Notes under the pieces: model-generated | The model's input: the letters and a program-made list of their open reading frames with translations, nothing else | Told to the model about the DNA's origin: nothing | Databases searched by the model: none | Shown: piece by piece, positions 10,492 through 18,788 of the stretch | Layout of the letters: every line of letters begins with the position of its first letter | How positions within the stretch are numbered: the stretch's first letter is position 1 | Program-made: the position numbers and the translations under genes | Origin: Corallococcus sp. AS-1-6 | Lineage (GTDB): Bacteria; Myxococcota; Myxococcia; Myxococcales; Myxococcaceae | Reading direction: 5' to 3' | DNA: 64,000 bases | Assembly (NCBI RefSeq): GCF_020037015.1 | Contig: NZ_JAIQDE010000016.1 | Span: 1-64,000 of the forward strand

Positions 10492-11808
10492 ATGTCCTCC
10501 TCCTGGCGCTCCCTCCTCCGTCCCTTGCTGCCCTTCGCCTTGCTAACGGCCGGGGCCGCCTACGCGCTCGCCTCCTGGAACTGGTGCGGGACGTGGGAGG
10601 AACGCACGCCCGAGGTGCTGTCACAGGTGCGTGGCGAAGGCCCCCTCAAGGCGGGCGCGGCGAAGGTGGCCCTCTCCCCCCCGTTCCCGGTGGTGGTGGC
10701 GGGCTACGTCCCACCCCGCCCCGAGGCGAGCCAGGCCGAGCTCCCCCTCCAGGCGAGGGCCCTGGTGCTGGAGGCCGGCGGCGCGCGCGTGGGCGTGGTG
10801 TCGCTGGAGCTGCTCCTGGTGACCCCGGAAATCACGGCGCGGGTGCGCGAGCGGGCCGCGAAGGCCGGGGTGGGGGAGGTGCTGGTGGTGGCCACGCACA
10901 CGCACTCCTCGTTTGGAGGCTACGACGCGCGGTGGGCGGCCCAGCTCTCCGGCACGGGGCGCTACCGGGAGGCGTCCGTGAGCGCGGCGGTGCAGGGCGC
11001 GAGCGAGGCGCTGGAGAAGGCCGCCGCCTCCCTGAAGGACGTGACGCTGGAGGTGGGCGGCGCGACGGAGGCGGGGCTCGTCCATTCCCGCTCCGGGGGG
11101 GATGCCCCGGACGGCCAGCTCACGCGGGCGGTGCTGCGCGGGGCGGAGGGGCCGGTGGCGGAGGTGCTGGTGTTCGCCGGGCACGCCACGCTCATCCCCC
11201 GGCAGCGGGCGCTGTTGGATCCGGACTTCCCGGGCCGGCTGAGCGCGCTGCGCGAGGAGGCGGGGAGCGGCGTCACGCTGTTCGTGCAGGGCAGCGAGGG
11301 CAACGCGTCCGTGTCCTTCAACGAAGGGCAGGGCCCCGAGCGCGCCCTGGGCTTCGCGCGCAAGCTGGCGGCGCTGGCGGACGGGGCGGCCCCGGCGTCC
11401 GTGGAGGCGCCGGTGCGGCTGGCGTTCGCGCGCGTCCAGACGGCGCTGCCCCGGCCGGACGCGTCGCGGCTGGTGCCCGCCTTCACCCGCGCGGCGGGGG
11501 ACAACTTCCTGTGCGGTTCGTCCCCGCGCGACGCGGAGGTGGACGCGCTGGCGCTGGGGCCCCTGGAGCTGCTGTCCATCCCGGGAGAGCCCACCGTGGG
11601 CGCGGGGAGGGCGCTGGCGGACCTCACCGGGGCCACGCACGTGCTGGGGCTCGCCAACGGCTACGTGGGCTACCTGGACACGCCAGAGCAGGTGCGCGCG
11701 GGGCAGGGGGAGTCCCGGCGCCAGTACTTCGGTCCCGCCCTGCTGGAGCGCCTGGGCGCCGCCGCGCGCGTGGCCTCCGGCGCGGTGGGCTTCTCTCCCG
11801 CCAGGTAG
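10492..11808 (+). CDS. Neutral/alkaline ceramidase-like protein, membrane anchored
   Basis: The 438-residue product has an N-terminal hydrophobic segment (about residues 9-27) and an exported domain that resembles the N-terminal catalytic part of neutral ceramidases. Supporting motifs are VVATHTHSSFGGYD (the metal-binding THTH segment), VHSRSG, FAGHAT and FVQGSEGNASVSF. Ceramidases are about 650 residues and also carry a C-terminal Ig-like domain, which is absent here, so the substrate may differ. An in-frame GTG at 10447 would lengthen the N-terminus; ATG 10492 was preferred because the hydrophobic segment then sits at the N-terminus. Diverges from purF with a short shared control region. 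Confidence 0.7.
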   Translation: MSSSWRSLLRPLLPFALLTAGAAYALASWNWCGTWEERTPEVLSQVRGEGPLKAGAAKVALSPPFPVVVAGYVPPRPEASQAELPLQARALVLEAGGARVGVVSLELLLVTPEITARVRERAAKAGVGEVLVVATHTHSSFGGYDARWAAQLSGTGRYREASVSAAVQGASEALEKAAASLKDVTLEVGGATEAGLVHSRSGGDAPDGQLTRAVLRGAEGPVAEVLVFAGHATLIPRQRALLDPDFPGRLSALREEAGSGVTLFVQGSEGNASVSFNEGQGPERALGFARKLAALADGAAPASVEAPVRLAFARVQTALPRPDASRLVPAFTRAAGDNFLCGSSPRDAEVDALALGPLELLSIPGEPTVGAGRALADLTGATHVLGLANGYVGYLDTPEQVRAGQGESRRQYFGPALLERLGAAARVASGAVGFSPAR

Positions 11809-11948
11809 GCGCGGCGAAGGCCCGGCCGCCCGCCTGCCTTGCGGACCTCCTGACGTCCGGATGCCCCGGGGTGGCACTGTCGCGGGCGGAGGGCCCGCTG
11901 CCTACCTTGGTCCTCGGATCGTCTTCTTCGCGAGACAGGGGGCACGGG

Positions 11949-12806
11949 ATGAGGTGGGAAGGCGGACGTCGCAGCTCGAACGTCGAGGACCGGCGAGGCG
12001 GTGGCTTCGGGCGCCCGCTCGCGGTGGGCGGTGGCGCCGCGTCACTGGTGGTGGCCCTGCTGGTGATGCTGCTGGGCGGCGACCCGTCCGACGTGCAGAT
12101 CGGCACGCGCACCTCCCCGTATTCGCAGCCGGGCACGGGCGGCTCCGGGAACGTGGACCCGCGGCAGGAGCAGTTGAAGGACTTCGCCTCCGTCGTGCTG
12201 GCGGACACGGAGGACACCTGGCCCGGGCTGCTGGAGCCCCAGGGCGTGCGCTACGTGCAGCCGCACCTGGTGCTCTTCTCGGACGCGGTGCAGTCCGCGT
12301 GCGGCATGCAGGAGAGCGCGGTGGGGCCCTTCTATTGTCCGGGCGACCAGAAGGTGTACCTGGACCTGCGCTTCTTCGACGAGCTGGAGAGCCGCTTCGG
12401 CGCGCCGGGTGACTTCGGCCGCGCGTACGTCATCGCGCACGAGGTGGGGCACCACGTGCAGAACCTGCTGGGCGTCTCCCGCAAGGTGCAGTCCCTGCGC
12501 AACCGCACGAGCGAGGAGCAGGCCAACCAGCTCTCCGTGCTGACGGAGCTCCAGGCGGACTGCTTCGCCGGCATCTGGGCCCACCACGCGCAGAAGGAGC
12601 GCAACATCCTGGAGCAGGGCGACGTGGAGGAGGGCCTGGGCGCCGCCAGCGCCGTGGGCGACGACACCCTCCAGAAGCGCGCCCGGGGCTACGTCGTCCC
12701 GGAGTCCTTCACCCACGGCTCCGCCGCGCAGCGCATGACCTGGTTCAAGCGCGGCCTGGAGCAGGGGACGCTGGAGGCGTGCGACACCTTCAACGCCCGG
12801 CGGTAG
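11949..12806 (+). CDS. Neutral zinc metallopeptidase, YpfJ family
   Basis: Family PF04228 protein of 285 residues, the normal length. A single TM segment lies at about residues 24-43, and the soluble part faces the periplasm. Zinc site: His164-Glu-Val-Gly-His168-His, with the third ligand in the downstream helix TELQADCFAG (Glu200/Asp204). The segment SACGMQESAVGPFYCPGDQ typical of the family precedes it. The physiological substrate is not known for the family. The gene stands alone on the plus strand, 140 bp after the ceramidase-like gene, and ends 9 bp from the convergent repeat-protein gene. Confidence 0.9.
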   Translation: MRWEGGRRSSNVEDRRGGGFGRPLAVGGGAASLVVALLVMLLGGDPSDVQIGTRTSPYSQPGTGGSGNVDPRQEQLKDFASVVLADTEDTWPGLLEPQGVRYVQPHLVLFSDAVQSACGMQESAVGPFYCPGDQKVYLDLRFFDELESRFGAPGDFGRAYVIAHEVGHHVQNLLGVSRKVQSLRNRTSEEQANQLSVLTELQADCFAGIWAHHAQKERNILEQGDVEEGLGAASAVGDDTLQKRARGYVVPESFTHGSAAQRMTWFKRGLEQGTLEACDTFNARR

Positions 12807-12815
12807 GCGGCGCGC

Positions 12816-13265
12816 TCAACGGCGCGGCAGCGGCTGCTGCCGCGTCCCCACGAGCGGCTGCTGGAGCTGATACGTCCCGTTCATCGGCTGCTGGAGCTGG
12901 TAGCTGCCGATGAGCGGCTGCTGCAGTTCGTACGTGCCGATGAGCGGCTGCTGGAGCTGGTACGTGCCGACCGGCGGCTGCTCGAGCTGGTACGTGCCGG
13001 CCATGGGCTGTTGGAGCTGATACGCGCCGGCCATCGGCTGTTCGAGCTGGTACGCGCCGGCGAGGGGCTGCTGGGGCGGCTGATACCAGTAATTGTCCCA
13101 GAAGGCGCCGTCGCCGGAATTGCTTGTCACTGATTGCCGGTCATCCAGGTTCTGCGAGTCATTGCCCTCCGGGGCCGTCATCGCTTCGTCCTGCTGCGCC
13201 AGGGCCGTCATGGCCGGACCTGACGCGAGCGCCACCACCAGGGTCACCAAAGGTCCGGTGCGCAT
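12816..13265 (-). CDS. Secreted protein made of eight 10-residue repeats
   Basis: The 149-residue product has a signal peptide (residues 1-23, cleavage after ALA) and an acidic linker. From residue 66 it carries eight near-perfect decapeptides of the form QP(L/M)(A/I)G(T/A)YQLQ. Every unit begins Gln-Pro and carries Gly-x-Tyr. The protein ends in Pro-Arg-Arg. I do not recognise a family. The regular Gln/Tyr/Pro pattern suggests a cell-surface or matrix structural role, but that is a guess. It faces the beta-helix lipoprotein gene across a 350-bp control region. Confidence 0.7.
   Translation of the reverse strand: MRTGPLVTLVVALASGPAMTALAQQDEAMTAPEGNDSQNLDDRQSVTSNSGDGAFWDNYWYQPPQQPLAGAYQLEQPMAGAYQLQQPMAGTYQLEQPPVGTYQLQQPLIGTYELQQPLIGSYQLQQPMNGTYQLQQPLVGTRQQPLPRR
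12834..13070. repeat. 30-bp coding tandem repeat, eight units
   Basis: In-frame 30-bp units encoding the QPxxGxYQLx decapeptides. Neighbouring units differ mostly at codons 3, 4 and 6, so the array looks maintained by duplication and diversification. Confidence 0.85.
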
Positions 13266-13617
13266 GGGCGTCCTCGTTCCTTCCGTCGCGGGAGAGGGAA
13301 ACCGCGCCGCGACCTCCTTCTCAAGATGACCGCGCGGGTCGGCTCCGGGGAGCGCGGCGCCCGCGCCCGGGGGCCTGCCCGGGGGCCGGTCATGGGGCCG
13401 TGCGTCATTCGCATTCCGGACACATTGCGAACGATAGGCTTACCGCGTGCGCGTGCTTTTTTGAGCGTGACTGAAGGGGCGCTGCGTCAAAACACAAACG
13501 TGAAACTTGTGCTTGTCGTCAGTGTGTCTTTGCTCCGAGCATGCCGCCTTCCCGCTGCTTCGCGGGCCGCGGGCGCTTCCCCGTGGCCCACGCGGAGCGG
13601 CCTCGCGGAGGAACGAC
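13266..13617. other. Divergent control region, no gene seen
   Basis: This 352-bp gap separates two divergent secreted-protein genes. It includes an A+T-richer stretch (about 13446-13520, with a run of six T and a run of four A) of the kind expected for promoters. A GGAGG ribosome-binding site lies six bases before the plus-strand gene. I could not place a -35/-10 pair with confidence. Confidence 0.6.
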
Positions 13618-15168
13618 ATGCCCCGTTTGCAGTGGACCCGCGCTTCGTGCGCGACCGTTCTGGCCCTGGTGGGGGCCCTCTCGCTGACCGCCTGCTCGGA
13701 TGATGAAGACACCACGCCGGACTCGGGCGTGAAAGTGGACGCGGGGACGAACACGGACGCGGGCAGCGACGCGGGTACGGACGCGGGCAGCGACGCGGGG
13801 AGCGTGGACACGGGCATCCCCTGGGACGGCGGCAGCGCGGGGACCTTCTCCTGCGAGGGCAAGACCCAGGCGACGCTGAACTTCGCGCCGGGCCAGGAGG
13901 AGGCGCTCCAGGACCAGGTGAACACGCTGGCCGAGTGCACCACCATCCAGCTCGCGGCGGGCACGTACACCTTCGACAACGCCATCACCATCCGCCAGAA
14001 CGGCATCACGCTGGTGGGCGCGGGCAAGGGCGCCAAGGGCGAGGGCACGGGCGGGGCGCAGAGCACGGTGCTGGTGTTCACCAACGCCGCGGCGAACTCC
14101 AACGGCCTGGACGTGGTGGGCAACCGCTTCACGGTGAGCGACGTGGCGGTGTGGAACGCGAAGAAGGACGCCATCCGCGTGGAGTCCTCCACGGACGTCG
14201 TCATGCGCCGCGTGCGCACGGAGTGGGCGGAGGCCGACAAGGAGAGCAACGGCAAGTACGGCCTGTACCCGGTGAAGTCCAAGTACGTCCTCATCGAGGA
14301 CTGCGAGGCCTACAACGCCGCGGACGCGGGCATCTACGTGGGCCAGACGGAGTACGCCGTCGTGCGCAACAGCGTGGCGAAGCAGAACGTGGCGGGCATC
14401 GAGATCGAGAACACGAAGTACGCCTACGTGCTGGGCAACACGGCCCAGGACAACACCACGGGCCTGGTGGTGTTCGACCTGCCGGGCAACCCCATCATGG
14501 GCACCGACATCCGGGTGAAGAACAACATCATCACCGGCAACAACCGGAACAACTTCGCCTCCGTGGCGAACAGCAGCAGCACGGTGTCGCAGGTGCCGGC
14601 GGGCACGGGCACGTTCATGCTGGCGTCGCGCCGCGTGGAGCTGACGGGCAACACCTGGGGCAACAACAACACGGTGGACGTGGCGGTGCTCAGCGGCCTC
14701 GTCATCGAGGATGACCCCGCGCTGTGGGCCGCGGGCGGCTTCAACTTCGCGAGCTCCGACATCTACGTCCACGGCAACACGTTCCAGGGCGGCAGCGGCG
14801 ACAACGTGGACAACGGCAAGCTGAGCCCGCAGTTGCGGCCCCTGGGCGCGGCGCTGGCGGCGCTCTACACCTACGGCGAGACGCAGGGCGCGGCGGGCGT
14901 GGAGCACCTGGTGTGGGACGGCGTGGACCCCTTCGGCCACGCCCGCACGCAACTGAACCCCATCAACATCTGCTTCGTCGACAACACGCTGCCCTCGGGC
15001 ACCGGCAACGTCATCGCGGACCTGGACCTGGTGGCGGCGGGCGCGGCCGCGGCCAAGGGTGACTTCGCGGGCGGGTGGGCCCTCACGCGGCACTACCCGG
15101 CCAACAAGGCGGAGTTCAACTGCGCCGGCTTCAGCCCCGCGCTGACGATTGGCGATTACATCCAGTAA
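13618..15168 (+). CDS. Parallel beta-helix repeat lipoprotein (TIGR03805-type)
   Basis: The 516-residue lipoprotein has a signal peptide with lipobox LTAC (Cys26). An Asp-Ala-Gly/Asn-rich linker (residues 35-65) with the pattern TDAGSDAGTDAG follows, then a right-handed beta-helix rich in N-x-I/V turns. The ATG has GCGGAGG upstream. It forms a two-gene unit with the diheme cytochrome that starts 24 bp later. This pairing of a beta-helix protein and a TIGR03806/SO_2930-type cytochrome is conserved across bacteria, and its function is not established. The helix could bind or cleave a polysaccharide, but no lyase active site was recognised. Confidence 0.8.
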   Translation: MPRLQWTRASCATVLALVGALSLTACSDDEDTTPDSGVKVDAGTNTDAGSDAGTDAGSDAGSVDTGIPWDGGSAGTFSCEGKTQATLNFAPGQEEALQDQVNTLAECTTIQLAAGTYTFDNAITIRQNGITLVGAGKGAKGEGTGGAQSTVLVFTNAAANSNGLDVVGNRFTVSDVAVWNAKKDAIRVESSTDVVMRRVRTEWAEADKESNGKYGLYPVKSKYVLIEDCEAYNAADAGIYVGQTEYAVVRNSVAKQNVAGIEIENTKYAYVLGNTAQDNTTGLVVFDLPGNPIMGTDIRVKNNIITGNNRNNFASVANSSSTVSQVPAGTGTFMLASRRVELTGNTWGNNNTVDVAVLSGLVIEDDPALWAAGGFNFASSDIYVHGNTFQGGSGDNVDNGKLSPQLRPLGAALAALYTYGETQGAAGVEHLVWDGVDPFGHARTQLNPINICFVDNTLPSGTGNVIADLDLVAAGAAAAKGDFAGGWALTRHYPANKAEFNCAGFSPALTIGDYIQ

Positions 15169-15192
15169 CCGTTGTCAGGGAGCGTGACACCC

Positions 15193-16377
15193 ATGTGGAC
15201 GCCGTTCGTGAGCCCCCGTCTTCCCGCGGTGCTGCTGGCGTTGACGCTGGCGGCCTGCGGTTCCTCCGACCCGGAAGTCCCCGGGCCCGCACCCGACTCG
15301 GGGACCCCCGTGACGGATGCCGGAACGGGGGACGCGGGGGTTCCGGACGCCGGTCCCGAGGACGCGGGTTCTCCGCTGGCCATCCCCAACGCGCTGTCGG
15401 GCTTCGGGCTGTTCACCGGGAGCCCGGCGGACGGGGGGCTGGTCCCGGTGGAGGGCAACGTGCCCTACACCCTGTCCACGCCGCTGTTCTCCGACTACGC
15501 GGTCAAGTCACGCACCCTCTACATCCCCCCCGGCAAGACGGCGCACTACGAGCCCGTGGCCGCGCTGGACCTGCCGGTGGGGACGCTCATCACGAAGACG
15601 TTCGCCTTCCCGGCGGACCTGCGGGCGCCGGACCAGGACGTGCGCTTCATCGAGACGCGCGTCCTGGTGCGCCAGCCCTCCGGCTGGGAGGCGTGGCCGT
15701 ACGTCTGGAACGCGGAGCAGACGGAGGCCACGCTGGCCACCGGCGGCCGCTCCCGCGACGTGACGTTCATCGACTCGGAGGGGGCCACCCGGTCGTTCCG
15801 GTACTCGGTGCCCTCCAAGAACCAGTGCCAGCAGTGCCACCACCTGGTGGATGAGAAGGGCGACCAGGTGCTGCACCCCATTGGCGTGAAGGCGCGCTAC
15901 CTGCACCGCGCGAACACCTACGGCGGCGTGGAGCACGACCAACTGGAGTACCTGGCTTCACTGGGCAAGCTGGACGGGCTGCCCGCCCCGGCGGAGCTGC
16001 CGAAGGCGCCGGACGCGTTCGACCCGCAGGCGGCGAGCCTGGACATGCGGGCGCGCACGTACCTGGACATCAACTGCGCGCATTGCCACAACCCGAAGGG
16101 CACGGCGGGCATCACCAGCCAGTTGTTCCTCAACTTCGACAACACCAGCCTGTTCAGCCTGGGCGAGTGCAAGCGCCCGGGCTCCGCGGGCGCGGGCGTG
16201 GGCGGCGAGTTCGACATCGTCCCCGGCAAGCACGACGAGTCCATCCTCTGGTACCGGCTGCACACGGAGGAGTCCGGCAAGATGATGCCGCAGATTGGCC
16301 GCACGATTCACCACGCGGAGGGCGCGCAGCTCATCGCGGATTGGATCGACGCGATGCCCCTGAAGGCCTGCAAGTGA
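15193..16377 (+). CDS. SO_2930-family diheme c-type cytochrome lipoprotein
   Basis: The 394-residue exported lipoprotein has lipobox LAAC, then an Asp-Ala-Gly linker. It carries two c-type heme motifs: CQQCH at residues 212-216 and CAHCH at 295-299. The N-terminal domain (FTGSPADGGLVPVEGNVPY, then LFSDYAVKSRTLYIPPG) is the conserved TIGR03806 signature. The final Met-Met-Pro-Gln-Ile-Gly segment could supply an axial Met ligand. ATG 15193 has AGGGAG upstream; a TTG at 15172 is in frame but less likely. Co-transcribed with the beta-helix gene. Electron transfer is certain in principle, the partner is unknown. Confidence 0.85.
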   Translation: MWTPFVSPRLPAVLLALTLAACGSSDPEVPGPAPDSGTPVTDAGTGDAGVPDAGPEDAGSPLAIPNALSGFGLFTGSPADGGLVPVEGNVPYTLSTPLFSDYAVKSRTLYIPPGKTAHYEPVAALDLPVGTLITKTFAFPADLRAPDQDVRFIETRVLVRQPSGWEAWPYVWNAEQTEATLATGGRSRDVTFIDSEGATRSFRYSVPSKNQCQQCHHLVDEKGDQVLHPIGVKARYLHRANTYGGVEHDQLEYLASLGKLDGLPAPAELPKAPDAFDPQAASLDMRARTYLDINCAHCHNPKGTAGITSQLFLNFDNTSLFSLGECKRPGSAGAGVGGEFDIVPGKHDESILWYRLHTEESGKMMPQIGRTIHHAEGAQLIADWIDAMPLKACK

Positions 16378-16394
16378 CGGCCTGCGAGTAGCGC

Positions 16395-17672
16395 TCAGGT
16401 GGCCGGCGACGGGGGCTCCTCCAGCCCCACGTTGCTGGACGCGCGGTTGTAGACGGCCAGGTCCAGGAGCCCCTCCTCGCGGGCCACCAGGACGGGCACC
16501 AGCATCTGCCCGGTGACGTTGGTGAGGGTGCGCATCATGTCCAGCACCCGGTCGATGGCCAGCAGGTAGCCCAGCCCCTCCAGGGGCAGCCCCGCGGCGC
16601 TGAGGACCACGGTGGTCATCACCACCGCCGTGCCGGGCACGCCCGCGGTGCCGAAGCTGCCCAGCACGGACGCCAGCAGGATGATGAAGAGCTGGGGCGC
16701 GGACAGCGTCAGGCCGAAGTACTGGGCGATGAAGAGCGACGTCATGGCCGGGTAGATGGCGCCGCAGCCGTCCATCTTGATGGTGGCGCCCAGGGGCACC
16801 GCGAACGCCGCGTAGTCCCGGTTGACGCCCAGGTTGTGGGTGACGCTGCGCAGGGCCACCGGCATGGACGCGAAGCTGGAGGAGCTGACGAACGCCACCT
16901 GCATGCCCGGCGCGGCGCCCCGGAAGAAGCGCAGCGGGTTGAGCCCGTGCGCGGCGAGCAGCCCGCCGTACACGAAGACGACGTGCACCGCGCACGCGAG
17001 GTACAGCGTGAGGACGAAGGTGCCCAGGGGCAGGAGGCGCTCGAAGCCGTAGGTGCCCACCAGCGCGGCGATGAGGCCGAAGGTGCCCAGCGGCGTCAGC
17101 TCCAGCACGAAGCGGGTGACCTGGATCATCGCGTCGCTGGCCTCGCCCACGAGCTGCCGCAGCCGCGCGGTGCGCTCCCCCAGCTTCACCAGCGCGAAGC
17201 CCAGGAGGCCCGCGAAGAAGATGACCTGGAGCATCTTGCCCTCCGCCAGCGCGGCGAAGGGGTTGGTGGGCACCACGTCCAGCAGCACCTGCACGGGGCC
17301 CGGCACCTGGCGGGGCTTGTAGTCACTGGCCGCCTGGAGCGTGCCCACGCCCACGCCCGGCTTCGTGAGCGCGGCGGTGCCCAGGCCCACGCCCACGGCC
17401 AGCGCGGCGGTGACGCCGAACCAGAGGAAGGTGCGGCCGCCCAGCGCCGCCACGCTCTTCTGGCCGCGCAGCGCGGACACCGCGTGGATGACGGCGAAGA
17501 ACACCAGCGGCGTGGCGATCATCCGGATGAGCTGCACGTAGAGCGTGCCCAGGGGCTGGAGCCACGTGCCGGCGCGGTCGCCCAGCGCCCACCCGGCGAG
17601 CGCGCCCAGCACGAAGGCGCCCAGCACGCGCTGCCAGAAGGGAATGCGGAACCAGCGGGCCCAGGGCTTCAT
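16395..17672 (-). CDS. Dicarboxylate/amino acid:cation symporter (DAACS family)
   Basis: Inner-membrane secondary transporter of 425 residues with the GltPh/DctA fold. The first hairpin carries SSSFASMPVALRSV (normally SSSxxTLP). The core TM7 motif is PLGATIKMDGCGAIYP (normally NMDG), and the second hairpin has GTAGVPGTAVVM. The last core helix carries AIDRVLDMMRTLTNVTGQ; the usual Asp that binds the amino group and the Arg that selects C4-dicarboxylates are both visible in this RxxDxxRTxxN-like segment. Substrate (glutamate/aspartate or succinate/malate) is not decided. Convergent with the cytochrome gene and divergent from the peptide gene. Confidence 0.9.
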   Translation of the reverse strand: MKPWARWFRIPFWQRVLGAFVLGALAGWALGDRAGTWLQPLGTLYVQLIRMIATPLVFFAVIHAVSALRGQKSVAALGGRTFLWFGVTAALAVGVGLGTAALTKPGVGVGTLQAASDYKPRQVPGPVQVLLDVVPTNPFAALAEGKMLQVIFFAGLLGFALVKLGERTARLRQLVGEASDAMIQVTRFVLELTPLGTFGLIAALVGTYGFERLLPLGTFVLTLYLACAVHVVFVYGGLLAAHGLNPLRFFRGAAPGMQVAFVSSSSFASMPVALRSVTHNLGVNRDYAAFAVPLGATIKMDGCGAIYPAMTSLFIAQYFGLTLSAPQLFIILLASVLGSFGTAGVPGTAVVMTTVVLSAAGLPLEGLGYLLAIDRVLDMMRTLTNVTGQMLVPVLVAREEGLLDLAVYNRASSNVGLEEPPSPAT

Positions 17673-17834
17673 CGCGAGACACCTCTCACACCGGTGGACG
17701 GGCGGACCCTAACCCCCTCGCGGGTCCGGCGCCGCGCTCCCCCGCGCGGGACGCCCCACATCATTGCGACCCGCTCCCCGGCCCCCTAGGCTCCGGACCG
17801 CTTTTCCCTCCAATCCAATGCCGGGAGTGCTCCC

Positions 17835-18029
17835 TTGAAATTCACGAGCAAGGACGTGTCGAAGCTGCTGGAGGACGTGAGCGGGTCCGAGGACCTCATC
17901 GGGTACGCCTGCGCCACGTCGTACATGAACGGCTACCAGTGGACCTGGAACGGCACCCAGTGGGTGGGCACCTACTACCCCACGTCGCTCAAGATGCCGG
18001 TGGGCGAGGACGCGTCCGGCTCCTGCTAG
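17835..18029 (+). CDS. 64-residue peptide gene coupled to a subtilase
   Basis: A TTG start with GGGAG seven bases upstream encodes a 64-residue peptide, followed after 3 nt by the subtilase gene. The N-terminal third (FTSKDVSKLLEDVSGSEDLI) is an acidic amphipathic helix like a RiPP leader. The rest is rich in Gly, Tyr, Trp and Thr and has Cys at 26 and at the very C-terminus (64). There is no signal peptide and I recognise no family. Possible roles are a precursor peptide processed by the protease, or an inhibitor/propeptide acting in trans. Ribosome-binding site, spacing and shared strand make it a real gene rather than a chance frame. Confidence 0.65.
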   Translation: MKFTSKDVSKLLEDVSGSEDLIGYACATSYMNGYQWTWNGTQWVGTYYPTSLKMPVGEDASGSC

Positions 18030-18032
18030 GCG

Positions 18033-18767
18033 ATGGCTCCAGGTCCTGCCCCCGTGAAGGTCGCCATCGTGGACAGCGGTGTGTCGGTGGGCTTCCTTCG
18101 CGGGGCGGGGCTGGCGCTCGCCGGGGGCGCGAGCTTCACGGTGGACCGGGAGGCGCGGCGCCTGGAGTCCCGCGTCCACTCGCGTGAGGAGCTGGCGGCC
18201 TGGCGCGGCGGCGACCGCGTGCTGGAGGACCTGGAGGACACGCACGGCCACGGCACCGCGGTGCTGAGCATCCTGATGGACCAGGGCCGTCCCGGCGCCG
18301 GCGTGGAGTGGTACGTCGCGCGCGTGCTGGACGGGCGGATGCGCGGCGATTCGCTGGGCCTGCTGGAGGCGCTGGAGTGGCTGACGCAGGACGTGCGGCC
18401 GGACCTCATCAACCTGAGCCTGGGCACCGTGGGCCGCGCCTTCGAGGCGCCCCTCACCGCGCTGCTGGACCGGGCGGTGGGGCAGGGCAGCCTGGTGCTC
18501 TGCGCCGCGGGGCCCGTGTCGGGCCTGCCGTCCGGGCTGCCGTCGGTGGTGACGGTGGCGGACGCGGCCACGGCCCACGCGCTGAGGAAGGGGGACCTCG
18601 TGGACCACGTCGAGCACGCGTCCAAGGTGCGGCTGTACGCGGACGGGGCCTGGGTCGAGCGCCCCATCACGACCAGCTATGCCTGCGCGCTGGCGGCGGC
18701 GCGGGTGCTGCGCGAGGGCTGTCCTCCCGGGTGGCGGCGCGTCACCGCGTCACAGCGGACGCGGTGA
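18033..18767 (+). CDS. Small cytoplasmic S8 (subtilisin-like) protease
   Basis: The 244-residue protein lacks a signal peptide and propeptide, so it should act in the cytoplasm. The subtilase triad is present: Asp14 (VAIVDSGV), His73 (THGHGTAV) and Ser215 (ITTSYACALA in place of GTSMAAPH). LINLSLGTVG matches the conserved strand before the oxyanion region. The oxyanion-hole Asn of the AAGN motif is replaced by Pro161 (CAAGPVSG), which should weaken or alter catalysis. The gene follows the 64-residue peptide gene by 3 nt, so the peptide is the obvious candidate substrate or partner. Convergent with the catalase gene. Confidence 0.8.
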   Translation: MAPGPAPVKVAIVDSGVSVGFLRGAGLALAGGASFTVDREARRLESRVHSREELAAWRGGDRVLEDLEDTHGHGTAVLSILMDQGRPGAGVEWYVARVLDGRMRGDSLGLLEALEWLTQDVRPDLINLSLGTVGRAFEAPLTALLDRAVGQGSLVLCAAGPVSGLPSGLPSVVTVADAATAHALRKGDLVDHVEHASKVRLYADGAWVERPITTSYACALAAARVLREGCPPGWRRVTASQRTR

Positions 18768-18788
18768 CGCCGCTCACCGGGTGGGGCC

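Noticed and set aside
11869-11890. A second sigma-54 promoter before the YpfJ-type gene
   Set aside because: A -24-like TGGCAC is present but the -12 TTGC element is missing at the required spacing.
10584-11948. N-terminal extension of the YpfJ-type protease to over 700 residues
   Set aside because: The extension lies in a shadow frame of the ceramidase-like gene; the family length fits a start at 11949.
12834-13070. The 30-bp array as a CRISPR
   Set aside because: No spacers of constant length between repeats; units are contiguous, in frame and encode a repeated peptide.
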